Positions 9,023 through 17,722 of a stretch of DNA of 64,000 bases are shown piece after piece. The notes under the pieces are model-generated. The model had not been told where the DNA came from, did no database searches, and saw nothing but the letters and a program-made list of their open reading frames with translations. A program made the translations under genes and the position numbers. Source of the stretch: CAYQQR01 sp964420035 (GTDB lineage: Bacteria > Bacteroidota > Bacteroidia > Bacteroidales > SM23-62); contig CAYQQR010000006.1 in NCBI GenBank assembly GCA_964420035.1, positions 1 to 64,000 on the forward strand, written 5' to 3'. Within the stretch, counting starts at the first letter, position 1. Every line of letters begins with the position of its first letter.

Positions 9023-9766
9023 ATGGGTTACTTTGACGGTAATACTTTCAGCAATCTCCAGGGCGGTGGTGATGGTGGACAGGTCGGTGAAGAGTTCCCC
9101 TGTTTTACCTGAATAATGGCTGTGACCGATCACTTCCATGGGATATTCCTCCTGAGGATCATCGGGATCCACGATGGCCTGGTATACCAGGGCCGGCTGG
9201 CAGGAGGTTTTGTATTCTTCGTTTTCCGGGTATTTATTGTTGGTCCAGTATTCGTTCCAGTCCCAGGTCTGGTTGATCTCGAACATGACTTTGATCTTCC
9301 CTTGCAGGGGTTCATTCGGTCTTCCTTCAAGGGTAAAATTACCCTTTGGGGTGGCTCCGGTATAGGCATCAGGGATGGGGGTATCCACGGTAGGTACATA
9401 CAGGCCATCCTTTTCTTTTATCCCTCGTTTGTGGGCCCAGTAAGGCAATGCAGCCGGCCGGCGGATGGGTCCGGGCATCCATTTCACCGAGCTGGCATCC
9501 CCATGCTGAAAAACTCCTTTGGCAATGGATTCGGCCACATACAGGGTCTGAATATAATTTCCATCCAGGTCTTCAACCCAAACGGCCATCAGGGGATGAT
9601 TATGGTTTTCTCCCTTTTCAAAATCCACCTGGATGACGGGACCCTTTCCTTGTGGGTTGACCTGGAGTTTCTCGGTTGTTTCCACAACGGGTAGGGTAGT
9701 TTTACAGCCCGGCATCATGACTATATTGAGCAAAATCAGGCTGGGAAGGATCTTTATTGCTTTCAT
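9017..9766 (-). CDS. Putative lipoprotein, DUF2271-like
   Basis: The start is placed at the ATG at 9764-9766 (MKAIKILPSLIL), 10 bases after the TonB receptor stop. An alternative start at 9790 would overlap that gene. The hydrophobic leader ends in MMPGC, a weak lipobox, so outer-membrane lipoprotein is likely but not certain. The body (MAVWVEDLDGNYIQTLYV, then DAYTGATPKGNFTLEG) resembles the DUF2271 periplasmic fold, in which a two-strand 'VWVEDxxG' unit precedes an immunoglobulin-like strand pattern. The gene follows the TonB-dependent receptor in one operon, so a role as the receptor's surface or periplasmic partner is inferred. No catalytic motif is visible. Confidence 0.65.
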   Translation of the reverse strand: MKAIKILPSLILLNIVMMPGCKTTLPVVETTEKLQVNPQGKGPVIQVDFEKGENHNHPLMAVWVEDLDGNYIQTLYVAESIAKGVFQHGDASSVKWMPGPIRRPAALPYWAHKRGIKEKDGLYVPTVDTPIPDAYTGATPKGNFTLEGRPNEPLQGKIKVMFEINQTWDWNEYWTNNKYPENEEYKTSCQPALVYQAIVDPDDPQEEYPMEVIGHSHYSGKTGELFTDLSTITTALEIAESITVKVTHP

Positions 9767-9776
9767 GGTCTGTTCA

Positions 9777-12218
9777 TTAGAATTCAACAATGATGCCCAC
9801 CGTTGGAATAACGGTTCCGCTGGTTGTCCGGATGGTTTTCAGATCATAACGCTGCTGGTTATAGGGTGCTTCCGGATTCAGGATGACAGGATTCCCGTTT
9901 TCATCTTCGTTAAGGATCAGGTCCGGTGCATTTTTCAATTCAAAATTGTAAACATTCTGGATATCCAGGTACAGGTTGAGGGTCCATTTATCAAAAAAGT
10001 ATTCTTTATCCACCCGCGTATCCAGTTGGTGAAAAGCATCCAAACGCTCCCCGTTAAAGCGGTTAAAGTCGAACACCCCGATTTGCCTGACGTCCCAGAC
10101 GGGCCTCAGACTGCTAAATTCCCTGTCAAAGGGAGTATAGGGGGCACCTCCAACGAAGCGCCATTTCAGTCCGATCTGCCAGTTTCTTTTAAAATTCTTG
10201 ATGGCGGTGATGTTCAATATATGACGGTTGTCCCATGCTGTTGGTATGTAGTCGCCTGTTGGATCCGGGTTATTGTCGTACTCCTCGGTTTCCGACCATA
10301 CCAGGGTATAGGACAGGATAAGGTTCAGATCGAAGTCCCAAAGGTTCCGGTTCCTGTAGAAGAGCTCCATACCATAGGCCCTTCCGTCGGCCAGTGAGAT
10401 AAGCTCTTCATCACCATAGGTGCCAAAATTGGCCCCTTTACTGGAAATCGATACCGAGTCGCTAAGGGAAAAGGGATAATCGTGATACCACTTATAAAAA
10501 CCTTCCAGGGTTATTTTCTGGTTTTCCGCGGGCAGGTATTCCAGTCCGAACACCACCTGGTCGTTCCAGAGGTATTTCAACCTGTTCTCTTTATTGACTA
10601 GCGTGCCGGTGGTATCCCTGAATCCCAGGGATGTATAGGGGGGCATCTGGTAATAGCGACCGGTATTGAAGTTCACATAAAACCGGTTGAACAAAAGACA
10701 GGAAGCCGAAAAACGGGGAGAAAACTGGTCCAGGGGATTGGACATTTCCTCTGAATAGTCATTACCATCAATACGGGCCCCCAGTGAGAGGGAAAGCCTT
10801 TCCCTGAAAAACTCTTCGCTGACCTGGGCGAACAGACCGTATTTAACCACATCGATATTCGATTCATAATCGATGATCAGGGGTTGTTCCCCTGCAAAAA
10901 GGGCCTTATTGAACGTCTCGTTCGAATAAGTTGCATATTCCAGGTTGGCTCCATAATTCAGTTTCAGTCCGTTGTCGTAGATAGACCGGTGTTCATACCT
11001 GAATTTATTTTCTATTTCGATGGAGGCATAATCAAAAGTCAGCAGTGAATCTTCCTCGATATTATTCTGGTATTTATAGGCCGTGTTGTTCAAATAGCCG
11101 CGGCTCACTACCCAGGTATCGAATCCTTTGCTGCGAAAGTGCTTGTATACCCCGCCGACGGTATAGCTATACTGTTCGTTCATCGGAATAAAGCCCAGGA
11201 TGTACCGTTGTTCTTCGGTTTCATTGGCGTCCAGGTTCAGGCGGAACCGGTCTATGGCACCCAGGCCCAGAAAGGTCACCTCGTTTTTGTCGTTGATCCT
11301 GGTCTTGACCTTGAACTGGAAATCATTGAAAGTAGGAAGAAAGGGCAGTTCCAGTGCTGCAAAGAGGATCTGCAGGTAGGATCTTCTCACCGAGGCGATA
11401 AAGGTGGTCCGGTCACCCAGGGGCCCATCCATGGTAAGGGCCACATCGGTGGCACCCACGGCACCCCGAAACTTCAGTCTTTCCTTGTTGCCGTCTATCT
11501 GGCGAAATTCAAATACGCTGCTCAGGGCATCCCCCCGGTTGGCCGGGAAGGCGCCGGAATAGTAATTTACTTCTTTAATAAAGTCTACGTTCAGAATACC
11601 CACCGGTCCGCCACTGGCCCCCTGTGTGGAAAAATGGTTGATGGTGGGGATCTCGACCCCGTCCAGGTAAAATGCATTTTCCGCTGCTCCGCCTCCACGC
11701 ACGATAACGTCATTTCTGAAAGATACCGATGAGGCTACTCCGGGAAAGGATTGAATGACCCTGGAAATGTCGCGGTTCCCACCGGGATTTTTTTCGATCT
11801 CTGCTATTCCTATTCTTCTTAAGGAGACCGGACTTTCTTCGGTCCTGCGGAAAGGGGAAGCTTTCACCACCACCTCGTCCAGTTGAACGTTGGTCTCTTC
11901 CAGGGGGATCTCTACGAAAACCTTCTTGGCATTGGTGACCTGGAGCTGTTCGGAAACATAATCCTTGAATCCCACGGAAGATACTCTCAGTTCCACAAAT
12001 CCCGGTTCCAGGCCTGTAAAGAGGAAATTTCCGTCCAGGTCGGTGACCGACCCGATGTTGGTTCCCCAGATCACCACGTTGGCAAAGGGTACCGGCTCGT
12101 TGTTCTTGGCATTAAAGACCCTGCCTTCAATAATTCCACGGGATTCCTCAACCGCGAGACCGATGGCGGCATTACTTAAGAGTAATGTGAATATTATGGG
12201 TTTGACAAACTTCAACAT
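9777..12218 (-). CDS. TonB-dependent outer-membrane receptor
   Basis: An 813-residue receptor: signal peptide (1-23), a carboxypeptidase-regulatory-like domain (about 28-110; IIEGRVFNAKNNEPVPFANV), a plug domain (about 125-230; VIQSFPGVASS, NDVIVRGGGAAENAFYLDGVEI) and a 22-strand-type barrel ending IIVEF. The length and lack of a SusD neighbour argue against a glycan SusC and point to the smaller FecA/BtuB-like group. The downstream gene encodes a DUF2271-like lipoprotein, 10 bases away. The substrate cannot be read from sequence. I found no Fur-like palindrome upstream. Confidence 0.92.
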   Translation of the reverse strand: MLKFVKPIIFTLLLSNAAIGLAVEESRGIIEGRVFNAKNNEPVPFANVVIWGTNIGSVTDLDGNFLFTGLEPGFVELRVSSVGFKDYVSEQLQVTNAKKVFVEIPLEETNVQLDEVVVKASPFRRTEESPVSLRRIGIAEIEKNPGGNRDISRVIQSFPGVASSVSFRNDVIVRGGGAAENAFYLDGVEIPTINHFSTQGASGGPVGILNVDFIKEVNYYSGAFPANRGDALSSVFEFRQIDGNKERLKFRGAVGATDVALTMDGPLGDRTTFIASVRRSYLQILFAALELPFLPTFNDFQFKVKTRINDKNEVTFLGLGAIDRFRLNLDANETEEQRYILGFIPMNEQYSYTVGGVYKHFRSKGFDTWVVSRGYLNNTAYKYQNNIEEDSLLTFDYASIEIENKFRYEHRSIYDNGLKLNYGANLEYATYSNETFNKALFAGEQPLIIDYESNIDVVKYGLFAQVSEEFFRERLSLSLGARIDGNDYSEEMSNPLDQFSPRFSASCLLFNRFYVNFNTGRYYQMPPYTSLGFRDTTGTLVNKENRLKYLWNDQVVFGLEYLPAENQKITLEGFYKWYHDYPFSLSDSVSISSKGANFGTYGDEELISLADGRAYGMELFYRNRNLWDFDLNLILSYTLVWSETEEYDNNPDPTGDYIPTAWDNRHILNITAIKNFKRNWQIGLKWRFVGGAPYTPFDREFSSLRPVWDVRQIGVFDFNRFNGERLDAFHQLDTRVDKEYFFDKWTLNLYLDIQNVYNFELKNAPDLILNEDENGNPVILNPEAPYNQQRYDLKTIRTTSGTVIPTVGIIVEF

Positions 12219-12753
12219 TATTCATGTTTGTTATGACATATGAACAGCATTATTAAGGTTTAGTTCGGGTGTAACTGGTTATTGGCTTCTTGTTGCTGAT
12301 TTCTGGTTACGGGTCTCTTTGTGCCCCTTTGTGGATCTTTGTTTTTCTATCCTAATTACGGATTGCGGATTACTGATTAGGGATATTGATTGCAAATGGT
12401 TGTAATTTATGGTTATTTATTGTTTTTTGTACTCTTCAGCTCTTGGGCTCTTTTGCAAAGGCTTCTGCATCTTGCGTCCACATTAAATCAGTCTCAATTA
12501 TTAAGGTCCGGCAGGTGGCCGCTTATTGATTGCCTCTGTTTCACAGGGCGCCGTCTTCTCGTGCCTCGAAGACTCTGCCCTGTGCTAGTGTATCTCAGCC
12601 CTTCAGGCTGCGTTATGATTGGTATCTTCCGGAATCTTTATTCATCGACCGAAACAAATGCATGACCACAGCATAACCACTGCATGACCATTGTATGACA
12701 ATACCCAAACCCTCATTCTGAATTCTTCCCGACAAGTAGGGATGAATCCTGAA
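12219..12753. other. Gene-free stretch with low-complexity words and REP-like hairpins
   Basis: These 535 bases upstream of the TonB receptor hold no credible gene. They contain word-like runs (GGTTATTGGCTTCTTGTTGC; the string CCCTTTGTGGATCTTTG), the hairpin listed separately, CAGCCCTTCAGGCTG (12598-12612), and repeated GCATGACCA/GCATAACCA words at 12659-12696. Open frames across it have repetitive, non-protein-like translations. Confidence 0.5.
12542..12584. repeat. REP-like imperfect hairpin
   Basis: CACAGGGC (12542-12549) pairs with GCCCTGTG (12577-12584). Inside it GTCTTC (12553-12558) pairs with GAAGAC (12568-12573). A second small hairpin, CAGCC-CTTCA-GGCTG, follows at 12598-12612. Two unequal palindromes in tandem resemble REP units mobilised by RAYT transposases, but no such gene is in the window. 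Confidence 0.5.
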
Positions 12754-13704
12754 TTATTCAAACCCAATCCCCGGATATTTCTTAGACAACTCCTCCTTCT
12801 TTTGCTCAATCTTTTTGCTGAGTTTGGCAGATTCTTCGGAGCCGGCAATGAGGGGACGGTGGGATCTGAGTTTGTTGTAGGCGGTAAATTCCCCGATCAT
12901 TTCCAGGGTTTCCCTGCTGAAGTAGGTATCCGAGAATTTCTCCCAGATATAATCGATCATCTGGTTGTTGGGATGGACCAGGTCATCGGCATAATAGCGG
13001 TAATCCCTGAGATCGTCCAGGGCCAGTTCATAGGAAGGGAAATAAGTGATGTTTGCATATTTTTTTACCAGGCGGTGGACGGCCAGCAGCAGACTGGCCT
13101 TGCTGACATTGTTCTCAACGGCTCCGTCTTTTAAGTGGCGCACCGGGCTGACGGTCAGGATTACTTTCAGTCCGGGAACCCTTTTCGTCATTTTTTTGAG
13201 CACGTTCCCCAGTTGTTGCTGAATCTCGTCGGAATCCATCAGCCTTCGGTTAAATTGGGATGCCGGAAGCTTGTGATTGTTGGCTGCAATGGCCCCGGTA
13301 TCCTGCCATTCATAAACCCAGGCCGTACCCAGGGTCAGGACCAGGAATTTCAAATCGCCTGAACTTTCAACAGTATCTTGCAGACTCCGGTTGATCTTTT
13401 CCAGGCACCGGTGCTTGTCCGGGTCGGAAAAACGGCTGTGGTGATCCGGGCTGTGCCACACCCCCTGGTGTTGAAAAAGGTCTTTGTCCTCATAAACCTT
13501 ACCGGTCAGGATGTTTTCCAGGCACACGGCAATGGAGCCGGGGTTGTACAATATACCTGCCGGGTTGATCCGTACGGGGAAATACAGTTCCTGAAGCTTT
13601 TGTCCCACATATTCGGTAAAGCAGCTACCGATAAGCATTAAAGAACTCTGATGTTGGATCTTTTCAGATGAGGGAGGAATATGTATCTCGGTGCGGAAAT
13701 CCAA
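12754..13704 (-). CDS. GSCFA domain protein
   Basis: A 316-residue protein with the family signature LIGSCFTEYVGQKL near residues 23-36. GSCFA proteins resemble SGNH/GDSL esterases in layout: GSCF (Ser or Cys nucleophile block), then a Gly/Asn region (LVLTLGTAWVYEW) and a late DLVHPN block (DDLVHPNNQMIDYIWEKF). The start is a TTG at 13702-13704, giving MDFRTEIHIPP, which matches the usual N-terminus of the family. The nearest ATG would delete it. It begins 3 bases after the stop of the alpha/beta hydrolase gene, so the two are co-transcribed. An acyl-ester function is inferred from the fold, not shown. Confidence 0.85.
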   Translation of the reverse strand: MDFRTEIHIPPSSEKIQHQSSLMLIGSCFTEYVGQKLQELYFPVRINPAGILYNPGSIAVCLENILTGKVYEDKDLFQHQGVWHSPDHHSRFSDPDKHRCLEKINRSLQDTVESSGDLKFLVLTLGTAWVYEWQDTGAIAANNHKLPASQFNRRLMDSDEIQQQLGNVLKKMTKRVPGLKVILTVSPVRHLKDGAVENNVSKASLLLAVHRLVKKYANITYFPSYELALDDLRDYRYYADDLVHPNNQMIDYIWEKFSDTYFSRETLEMIGEFTAYNKLRSHRPLIAGSEESAKLSKKIEQKKEELSKKYPGIGFE

Positions 13705-13707
13705 ATC

Positions 13708-14562
13708 TTAAAGCTTTATGGATTCAAGCCAGTCTTTCACGTATTCAAAGACTTCCCTGTAGTTTTCTTCATTATGCAATTCGTGGTACATACCCTCCCA
13801 GATCTTGAGCCGGGTCAGATCGCTGGTATTCATCACGTAATTCTTACTCGCCCTGGGAGAGGTAATGGTGTCTTCCTGCCCGTGCATGATCAGGAAGGGT
13901 TTGTTGATCTTGTAGATATTGCGCAAGGCATGCAGACCATGCTCGTGCACCTCAAAAAAGAGATTAAGGGAAAGCCTGGAGTGGGACAGGGGGTCCTCCC
14001 TGTATTTTTCGACCAGGTTCCCGTTATGGGAAAGCTGTCCGCCGTTCACCCGGTTATGACTGGTGGCCCAGGGAATGAATTTCTTCAGGATCCGGGCAAG
14101 ACGCATCATGTATCCCGGGGGTTCATTGCCCAGGCGCAGCCAGGGAGCCGAAACGATCAGGGCCTGGATGGGGGCATTCTTGCTGATGGTATAATTGATG
14201 GCCAGGTTGCCACCCATGCTGTGTCCGTATAGAACCACGGGAATATCCCCGAAGTTCAAACGGATCTGTTCGATTACGTTGTCGATATCCTTGAGATAAT
14301 CCTTATAGGAACGGATATGTCCCCGGCGTCCCCCCGATTTTCCATGTCCGCGCAGGTCGTAGCACACCGGCAGGTATCCTTGTTCTGCAAACAATCCGGC
14401 CCATCGTACGAACCGGCCGCAATGTTCTCCCAGTCCATGAATGAACAATAATGCAGCCTTTGGCTCCGATTCGGGATGGATCATGAAACCTGCAAGGATC
14501 TTCCCATCGTATGCACGACAGACAAATGGTTCTTTTTTCATGCAGGTTGGCTCCTGTTTCAT
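13708..14562 (-). CDS. Alpha/beta hydrolase, monoacylglycerol lipase-like
   Basis: Start chosen at ATG 14560-14562 (MKQEPTCMKKEPF), because a TACCTTTG -7 box lies at 14581-14588 and the longer open frame runs back into the opposite-strand yjbQ remnant. The product has 284 residues. The hydrolase fold is complete: oxyanion HGLGEH, the DLRGHGKSGG loop, nucleophile elbow GHSMGG, acid in GQED, and catalytic His in MYHELHNE. There is no signal peptide, so it is probably cytosolic. The family cleaves monoacylglycerols or other small esters. It forms a two-gene unit with the GSCFA protein. Confidence 0.87.
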   Translation of the reverse strand: MKQEPTCMKKEPFVCRAYDGKILAGFMIHPESEPKAALLFIHGLGEHCGRFVRWAGLFAEQGYLPVCYDLRGHGKSGGRRGHIRSYKDYLKDIDNVIEQIRLNFGDIPVVLYGHSMGGNLAINYTISKNAPIQALIVSAPWLRLGNEPPGYMMRLARILKKFIPWATSHNRVNGGQLSHNGNLVEKYREDPLSHSRLSLNLFFEVHEHGLHALRNIYKINKPFLIMHGQEDTITSPRASKNYVMNTSDLTRLKIWEGMYHELHNEENYREVFEYVKDWLESIKL

Positions 14563-14580
14563 ACTTTTGTAAAGCAGGTG

Positions 14581-14588
14581 CAAAGGTA
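14581..14588 (-). promoter_or_regulatory. -7 box for hydrolase-GSCFA unit
   Basis: TACCTTTG on the minus strand matches TAnnTTTG and would start a transcript near 14575. The -33 region (TTTC at a 19-base spacing) falls inside the first codons of the yjbQ remnant. Confidence 0.45.
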
Positions 14589-14602
14589 AAAAAAAACACA
14601 TT

Positions 14603-14746
14603 ATGCAGAAACTCATAGAGATAGCAACCGATAAACACAACGGGTTGTACGACATTACCGGGGATGTAAGGAAGATCGTCAGGGAATCGGGCACAGGATC
14701 CGGGATTGCAACCGTATATGTTCAGGGGGCCACCGCGGCCATCATG
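14603..14746 (+). pseudogene. 5' remnant of a yjbQ-family gene
   Basis: The first 48 codons of a YjbQ/UPF0047 protein: MQKLIEIAT, HNGLYDITGDV, VYVQGATAAIM. They align residue by residue with the intact copy at 15509, but homology stops abruptly after the GATAAIM block. The frame then continues 33 codons of unrelated sequence. DNA identity to the intact copy is only moderate, so it is not a recent duplication. The MntA-HepT pair lies between the broken and whole copies. It is most simply a paralogue or resident copy disrupted when the module arrived. Confidence 0.75.
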
Positions 14747-14836
14747 ATGCTTTTCATTCTTAAGTACCCTCTTTTTGCATCACTGGGAGCTCGAGACAGG
14801 GACGGATTAAAAGCATTATGTTCGACTAAAAAGCTA

Positions 14837-14844
14837 TATCTTTG
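14837..14844 (+). promoter_or_regulatory. -7 box for mntA-hepT
   Basis: TATCTTTG fits TAnnTTTG exactly. A transcript would begin near 14850, just before the ATG candidates at 14860 and 14869, which argues against the upstream TTG at 14842. No convincing -33 box. Confidence 0.45.
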
Positions 14845-14868
14845 ATTGTATGTGATTGTATGAGATCT

Positions 14869-15150
14869 ATGCATGAAATAATGACTGTCTTGAATAAGCA
14901 CCGGGATCAATTGTTCAGTGCCTATCCAATTAAATCGATGGCGATTTTTGGCTCATATGCAAGACAGGAGAACACGGATGAAAGTGATTTGGATGTTCTC
15001 GTTGAATTCAACGACCGAATTGGAATTCGATTTATCGATCTTGCTGAGGAAATTGAAGACATTGTCGGTCTGAAAGTTGATCTTGTTTCAAGAAATGGTA
15101 TCAAGGAAGGTTATTTAAAGGCAATTAATCCTGAATTATTCTATGTCTAA
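14869..15150 (+). CDS. mntA: MntA-type nucleotidyltransferase antitoxin
   Basis: A 93-residue minimal nucleotidyltransferase, starting MHEIMTVLNKH; an ATG at 14860 is an equally possible start. The catalytic motif GSYARQENTDESDLDVLVEF contains the GSxxR and SDxD elements needed for Mg-ATP binding. Characterised MntA proteins neutralise HepT by adding AMP groups to the tyrosine of its RX4HXY motif. The gene overlaps hepT by 8 bases. In the best-known Shewanella pair the HEPN gene comes first; here the nucleotidyltransferase comes first, which is also common. Confidence 0.87.
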   Translation: MHEIMTVLNKHRDQLFSAYPIKSMAIFGSYARQENTDESDLDVLVEFNDRIGIRFIDLAEEIEDIVGLKVDLVSRNGIKEGYLKAINPELFYV

Positions 15151-15490
15151 AAGAGAGTCAAAATTGTTGTTGCAGGATATATTAGAAGCCACACAGAAGA
15201 TTCTGCGATATACAAAGGGCCTGGACTATGAAGCTTTTCTTTCAGACGATAGAACAGTAGATGCAGTGGTTCGTAACTTTGAGATTATCGGTGAAGCAGC
15301 AAACCGTCTTCAAGAGGAATTTAGAACTACACATCCGGAGATTGAATGGAATCGAATTCGTGGATTTAGGAACCGGATCGTTCATGATTATTTCGGAATT
15401 GATTATCGGATCGTGTGGACTATTATTGAGTCCTATCTGGATGATCTGGCTGGAAGGCTGGAAATAATAGTCAGTGAGTTTAAATCCTAA
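15143..15490 (+). CDS. hepT: HepT-type HEPN ribonuclease toxin
   Basis: A 115-residue helical HEPN protein. The catalytic motif RNRIVHDY fits RX4HXY exactly: Arg, His and the tyrosine that MntA adenylylates. Length and the acidic helix GLDYEAFLSDDRTVDAVVRN are typical. It is translationally coupled to mntA by an 8-base overlap, and its stop is 18 bases before the intact yjbQ start. The toxin motif looks functional. Confidence 0.87.
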   Translation: MSKRESKLLLQDILEATQKILRYTKGLDYEAFLSDDRTVDAVVRNFEIIGEAANRLQEEFRTTHPEIEWNRIRGFRNRIVHDYFGIDYRIVWTIIESYLDDLAGRLEIIVSEFKS

Positions 15491-15508
15491 CCCAATCTAT
15501 TGCGAAAC

Positions 15509-15922
15509 ATGCAAAAAACCATCCAGATACCCACCCCCGCCCACAACGGCCTGTACGACATCACCCGTCAGGTGGAGGCGATAGTTGCCGAGAGCAAAGT
15601 AAAGACCGGCATGGTCAATGTCTATGTGCAGGGTGCCACGGCAGGGATCATGATACAGGAAAACTGGGACGAGTCGGTGCAGACCGATGTGGTGAACCTG
15701 TTAAAGAAACTGATTCCTGCCGGGGTGTGGGAACACGACCGGCAGGATAACAACGGGGATGCCCATTTGAAAGCCGGCATTGTAGGTCCGAGCGAGTCGA
15801 TTCCCATCATCAACGGCGACCTGGGTCTTTCGACCTGGCAGAATATTTTCGTCTGTGAATTTGACGGGCCGCGGTCGACCCGCAAAATCATGGTTACCGT
15901 GTTGGAGGATAGCAGCAAATAA
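15509..15922 (+). CDS. yjbQ: YjbQ family protein (UPF0047), thiamine-phosphate synthase-like
   Basis: A 137-residue single-domain protein. The start is the ATG at 15509; a TTG three codons earlier is also open. Family blocks are all present: NGLYDITRQV, VYVQGATAGIM, LKAGIVGPSESIP, DGDLGLSTWQ-type (here NGDLGLSTWQNIFVCEFDGPR). E. coli YjbQ can replace ThiE weakly, hence the name; the true role is unsettled. It lies 18 bases after hepT and is probably read with it. A 5' remnant of a relative lies upstream of the toxin-antitoxin pair. Confidence 0.85.
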   Translation: MQKTIQIPTPAHNGLYDITRQVEAIVAESKVKTGMVNVYVQGATAGIMIQENWDESVQTDVVNLLKKLIPAGVWEHDRQDNNGDAHLKAGIVGPSESIPIINGDLGLSTWQNIFVCEFDGPRSTRKIMVTVLEDSSK

Positions 15923-15977
15923 CAACCAATTACAACAAATCACCATCAATATCCACCAATACTACGGTGAAAGACAA

Positions 15978-16901
15978 TTATTTGCGGATAAAGCTAAGAT
16001 TCCTCGTTAACCCGGAATATTTGGTTCTCTTCACGGCACTTCCTTCAAAGATTGTATTGAATTGATCCCGGTTCATGCGGTGCCATTCTTCCGGTCTGAG
16101 TTCGAGTAATTTTTTATTGGCCTCCAGACCGGGCTCCTCATGGGGGTGGCTCTGGGCGTTCCAGGGACAGACATCCTGGCAGATGTCGCAGCCAAAGACC
16201 CAGTTATTGAAAAATTCCCTGAGTTCTTCCGGCAGTTCACCCCGGTTTTCTATGGTCTGGTAGGAAATACACTTGTTGGAATCCACCACCTTGTCTTCCA
16301 CAATGGCCCCGGTGGGACAGGCGTCGATGCAGCGGGTGCAGCTTCCGCAATAGTCTGCAACGGGATGCCCGTATTTGAGTTCCAGGTCGCAAATGATTTC
16401 GCCAATGAAGAAGAAGGAACCGTATTTCCTGGAAAGCAGCAGGGAGTTCTTGCCGATCCAGCCCAGGCCGGCTTTCCGGGCCAGGGCCCGTTCCATGACT
16501 GGGGCCGAATCTACAAAGATCCTTCCCTTTGAAGGGGCGATTTCTTCTTGAATGCGATCAAACAGGACAGCCAGTTTCTTTTTCATCACCTTGTGATAGT
16601 CCCGGCCATAGGCATATTTCGAGATATTCGGAGCTCCGGGATGCTTTTGTTTTTCTTTGGGAAAATAATTTTGCAGGACCAGGATCACCGACCGGGCTTC
16701 CGGTACCAGTCTGGCCGGGTGGCTTCGTTTTTCAAAGTGATTTTCCATCCAGCTCATGCCGGCATGGAAGCCATTGTTCAGCCAGTTTTGCAAACGCGGT
16801 TTATCTTCATCCAGGGCTTCGGCCGGGGCGATACCGCAATCCAGGAATCCGGCTTCCCGGGCAAAAGATTGGATCTGTTCGCTGGCCTTTTCGGGTGTCA
16901 A
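15978..16901 (-). CDS. queG: Epoxyqueuosine reductase
   Basis: Reduces epoxyqueuosine to queuosine in tRNA, using cobalamin and two [4Fe-4S] clusters. Both cluster motifs are present (CGSCTRCIDACPTGAI and CDICQDVCPWN). The cobalamin-proximal region DSAPVMERALARKAGLGWIGKN is intact. At 307 residues it is the short form, without C-terminal HEAT repeats. The start is a TTG (16899-16901), 11 bases after the stop of the sufT-like gene. This makes it the last gene of the suf operon, which fits its need for two clusters. Confidence 0.93.
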   Translation of the reverse strand: MTPEKASEQIQSFAREAGFLDCGIAPAEALDEDKPRLQNWLNNGFHAGMSWMENHFEKRSHPARLVPEARSVILVLQNYFPKEKQKHPGAPNISKYAYGRDYHKVMKKKLAVLFDRIQEEIAPSKGRIFVDSAPVMERALARKAGLGWIGKNSLLLSRKYGSFFFIGEIICDLELKYGHPVADYCGSCTRCIDACPTGAIVEDKVVDSNKCISYQTIENRGELPEELREFFNNWVFGCDICQDVCPWNAQSHPHEEPGLEANKKLLELRPEEWHRMNRDQFNTIFEGSAVKRTKYSGLTRNLSFIRK

Positions 16902-16912
16902 GGGAATGGTTT

Positions 16913-17236
16913 TTACATCAAGCCCAGTTCGAGCCTGGCCTCGTTGGAAAGCATGGTCTGATCCCAGGGGGGATCGAAGGTCAGGTTTACCTCCACCTTT
17001 TCCACTCCGGGAACCTGCCCTACGAATTTTTCCACGTCCCTCAGAACATCATCGGCAACGGGACAGTTGGGGGTGGTCAGGGTCATGGTGATCTTCACCT
17101 CCTGGTTTTCATCCACATCGATTTCATAGATCAGGCCCAAATCATATACATTAACCGGGATCTCCGGGTCAAAGACATTCTTGAGGGCCCTTACGATCTC
17201 TCCTTCCAGGGCCAGGAAATCTTTTTCGTCGTTCAT
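16913..17236 (-). CDS. sufT: SufT/MIP18-like Fe-S assembly factor (DUF59)
   Basis: A 107-residue DUF59 protein: VFDPEIPVNVYDLGLIYEI, then the cysteine motif TTPNCPVADDVL, then VEVNLTFDPPWDQTMLS. This is the family that helps mature or deliver Fe-S clusters (SufT in bacteria, MIP18/CIAO2 in eukaryotes). It sits between sufE and queG in a tight run, 35 bases after sufE. The symbol is a best fit by family and context. Confidence 0.88.
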   Translation of the reverse strand: MNDEKDFLALEGEIVRALKNVFDPEIPVNVYDLGLIYEIDVDENQEVKITMTLTTPNCPVADDVLRDVEKFVGQVPGVEKVEVNLTFDPPWDQTMLSNEARLELGLM

Positions 17237-17271
17237 GATATCAACATTTTGCTCTTTTCCATAATTTCCAT

Positions 17272-17697
17272 CTACTTTTCCATTTTGGTCTGGTAGGCCA
17301 GGCCGTATAGTTTCATTTGCTTTAACATGGCCACCAATCCATTGGATCGCGTGGGCGAAAGGTTTTGCTTCAGACCGATCTCATCGATGAATTTCAGATA
17401 CGCGTTGGCTACTTCCCCGGGGGGCTGATTCGAAAGCACCCGAACCAGCAAAGCTGCGATCCCCTTGGTGATCAGTGCATCGCTGTCGGCATTGAACACC
17501 ACCTTTCCGTCTTTCAGATCGGCATGGAGCCAGACCCTTGATTGGCATCCTTCAATAAGGTTATCCTTTGTTTTTTGGGAGGGGTCCATTTCGGGCAGTG
17601 ATTTACCCATCTCGATCAGATGGTTGTAGCGGTCCATCCAGTCGTCGTACAATTCAAATTCTTCAATGATCTCTTGTTGTGCTTCTTCAATCGTCAT
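17272..17697 (-). CDS. sufE: SufE sulfur-acceptor protein
   Basis: A 141-residue SufE: MTIEEAQQEIIEEFELYDDW with the active cysteine in EGCQSRVWL (about residue 51) and the GIAALLVRVL helix. It takes persulfide sulfur from SufS and passes it to SufB. It lies 25 bases after sufS. Confidence 0.93.
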   Translation of the reverse strand: MTIEEAQQEIIEEFELYDDWMDRYNHLIEMGKSLPEMDPSQKTKDNLIEGCQSRVWLHADLKDGKVVFNADSDALITKGIAALLVRVLSNQPPGEVANAYLKFIDEIGLKQNLSPTRSNGLVAMLKQMKLYGLAYQTKMEK

Positions 17698-17722
17698 AAT
17701 GTCTTTTGGGCAAAGTTATGAA

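Noticed and set aside
12390..12665. 91-codon plus-strand frame
   Set aside because: It reads across REP-like hairpins and word repeats, with a non-protein-like translation.
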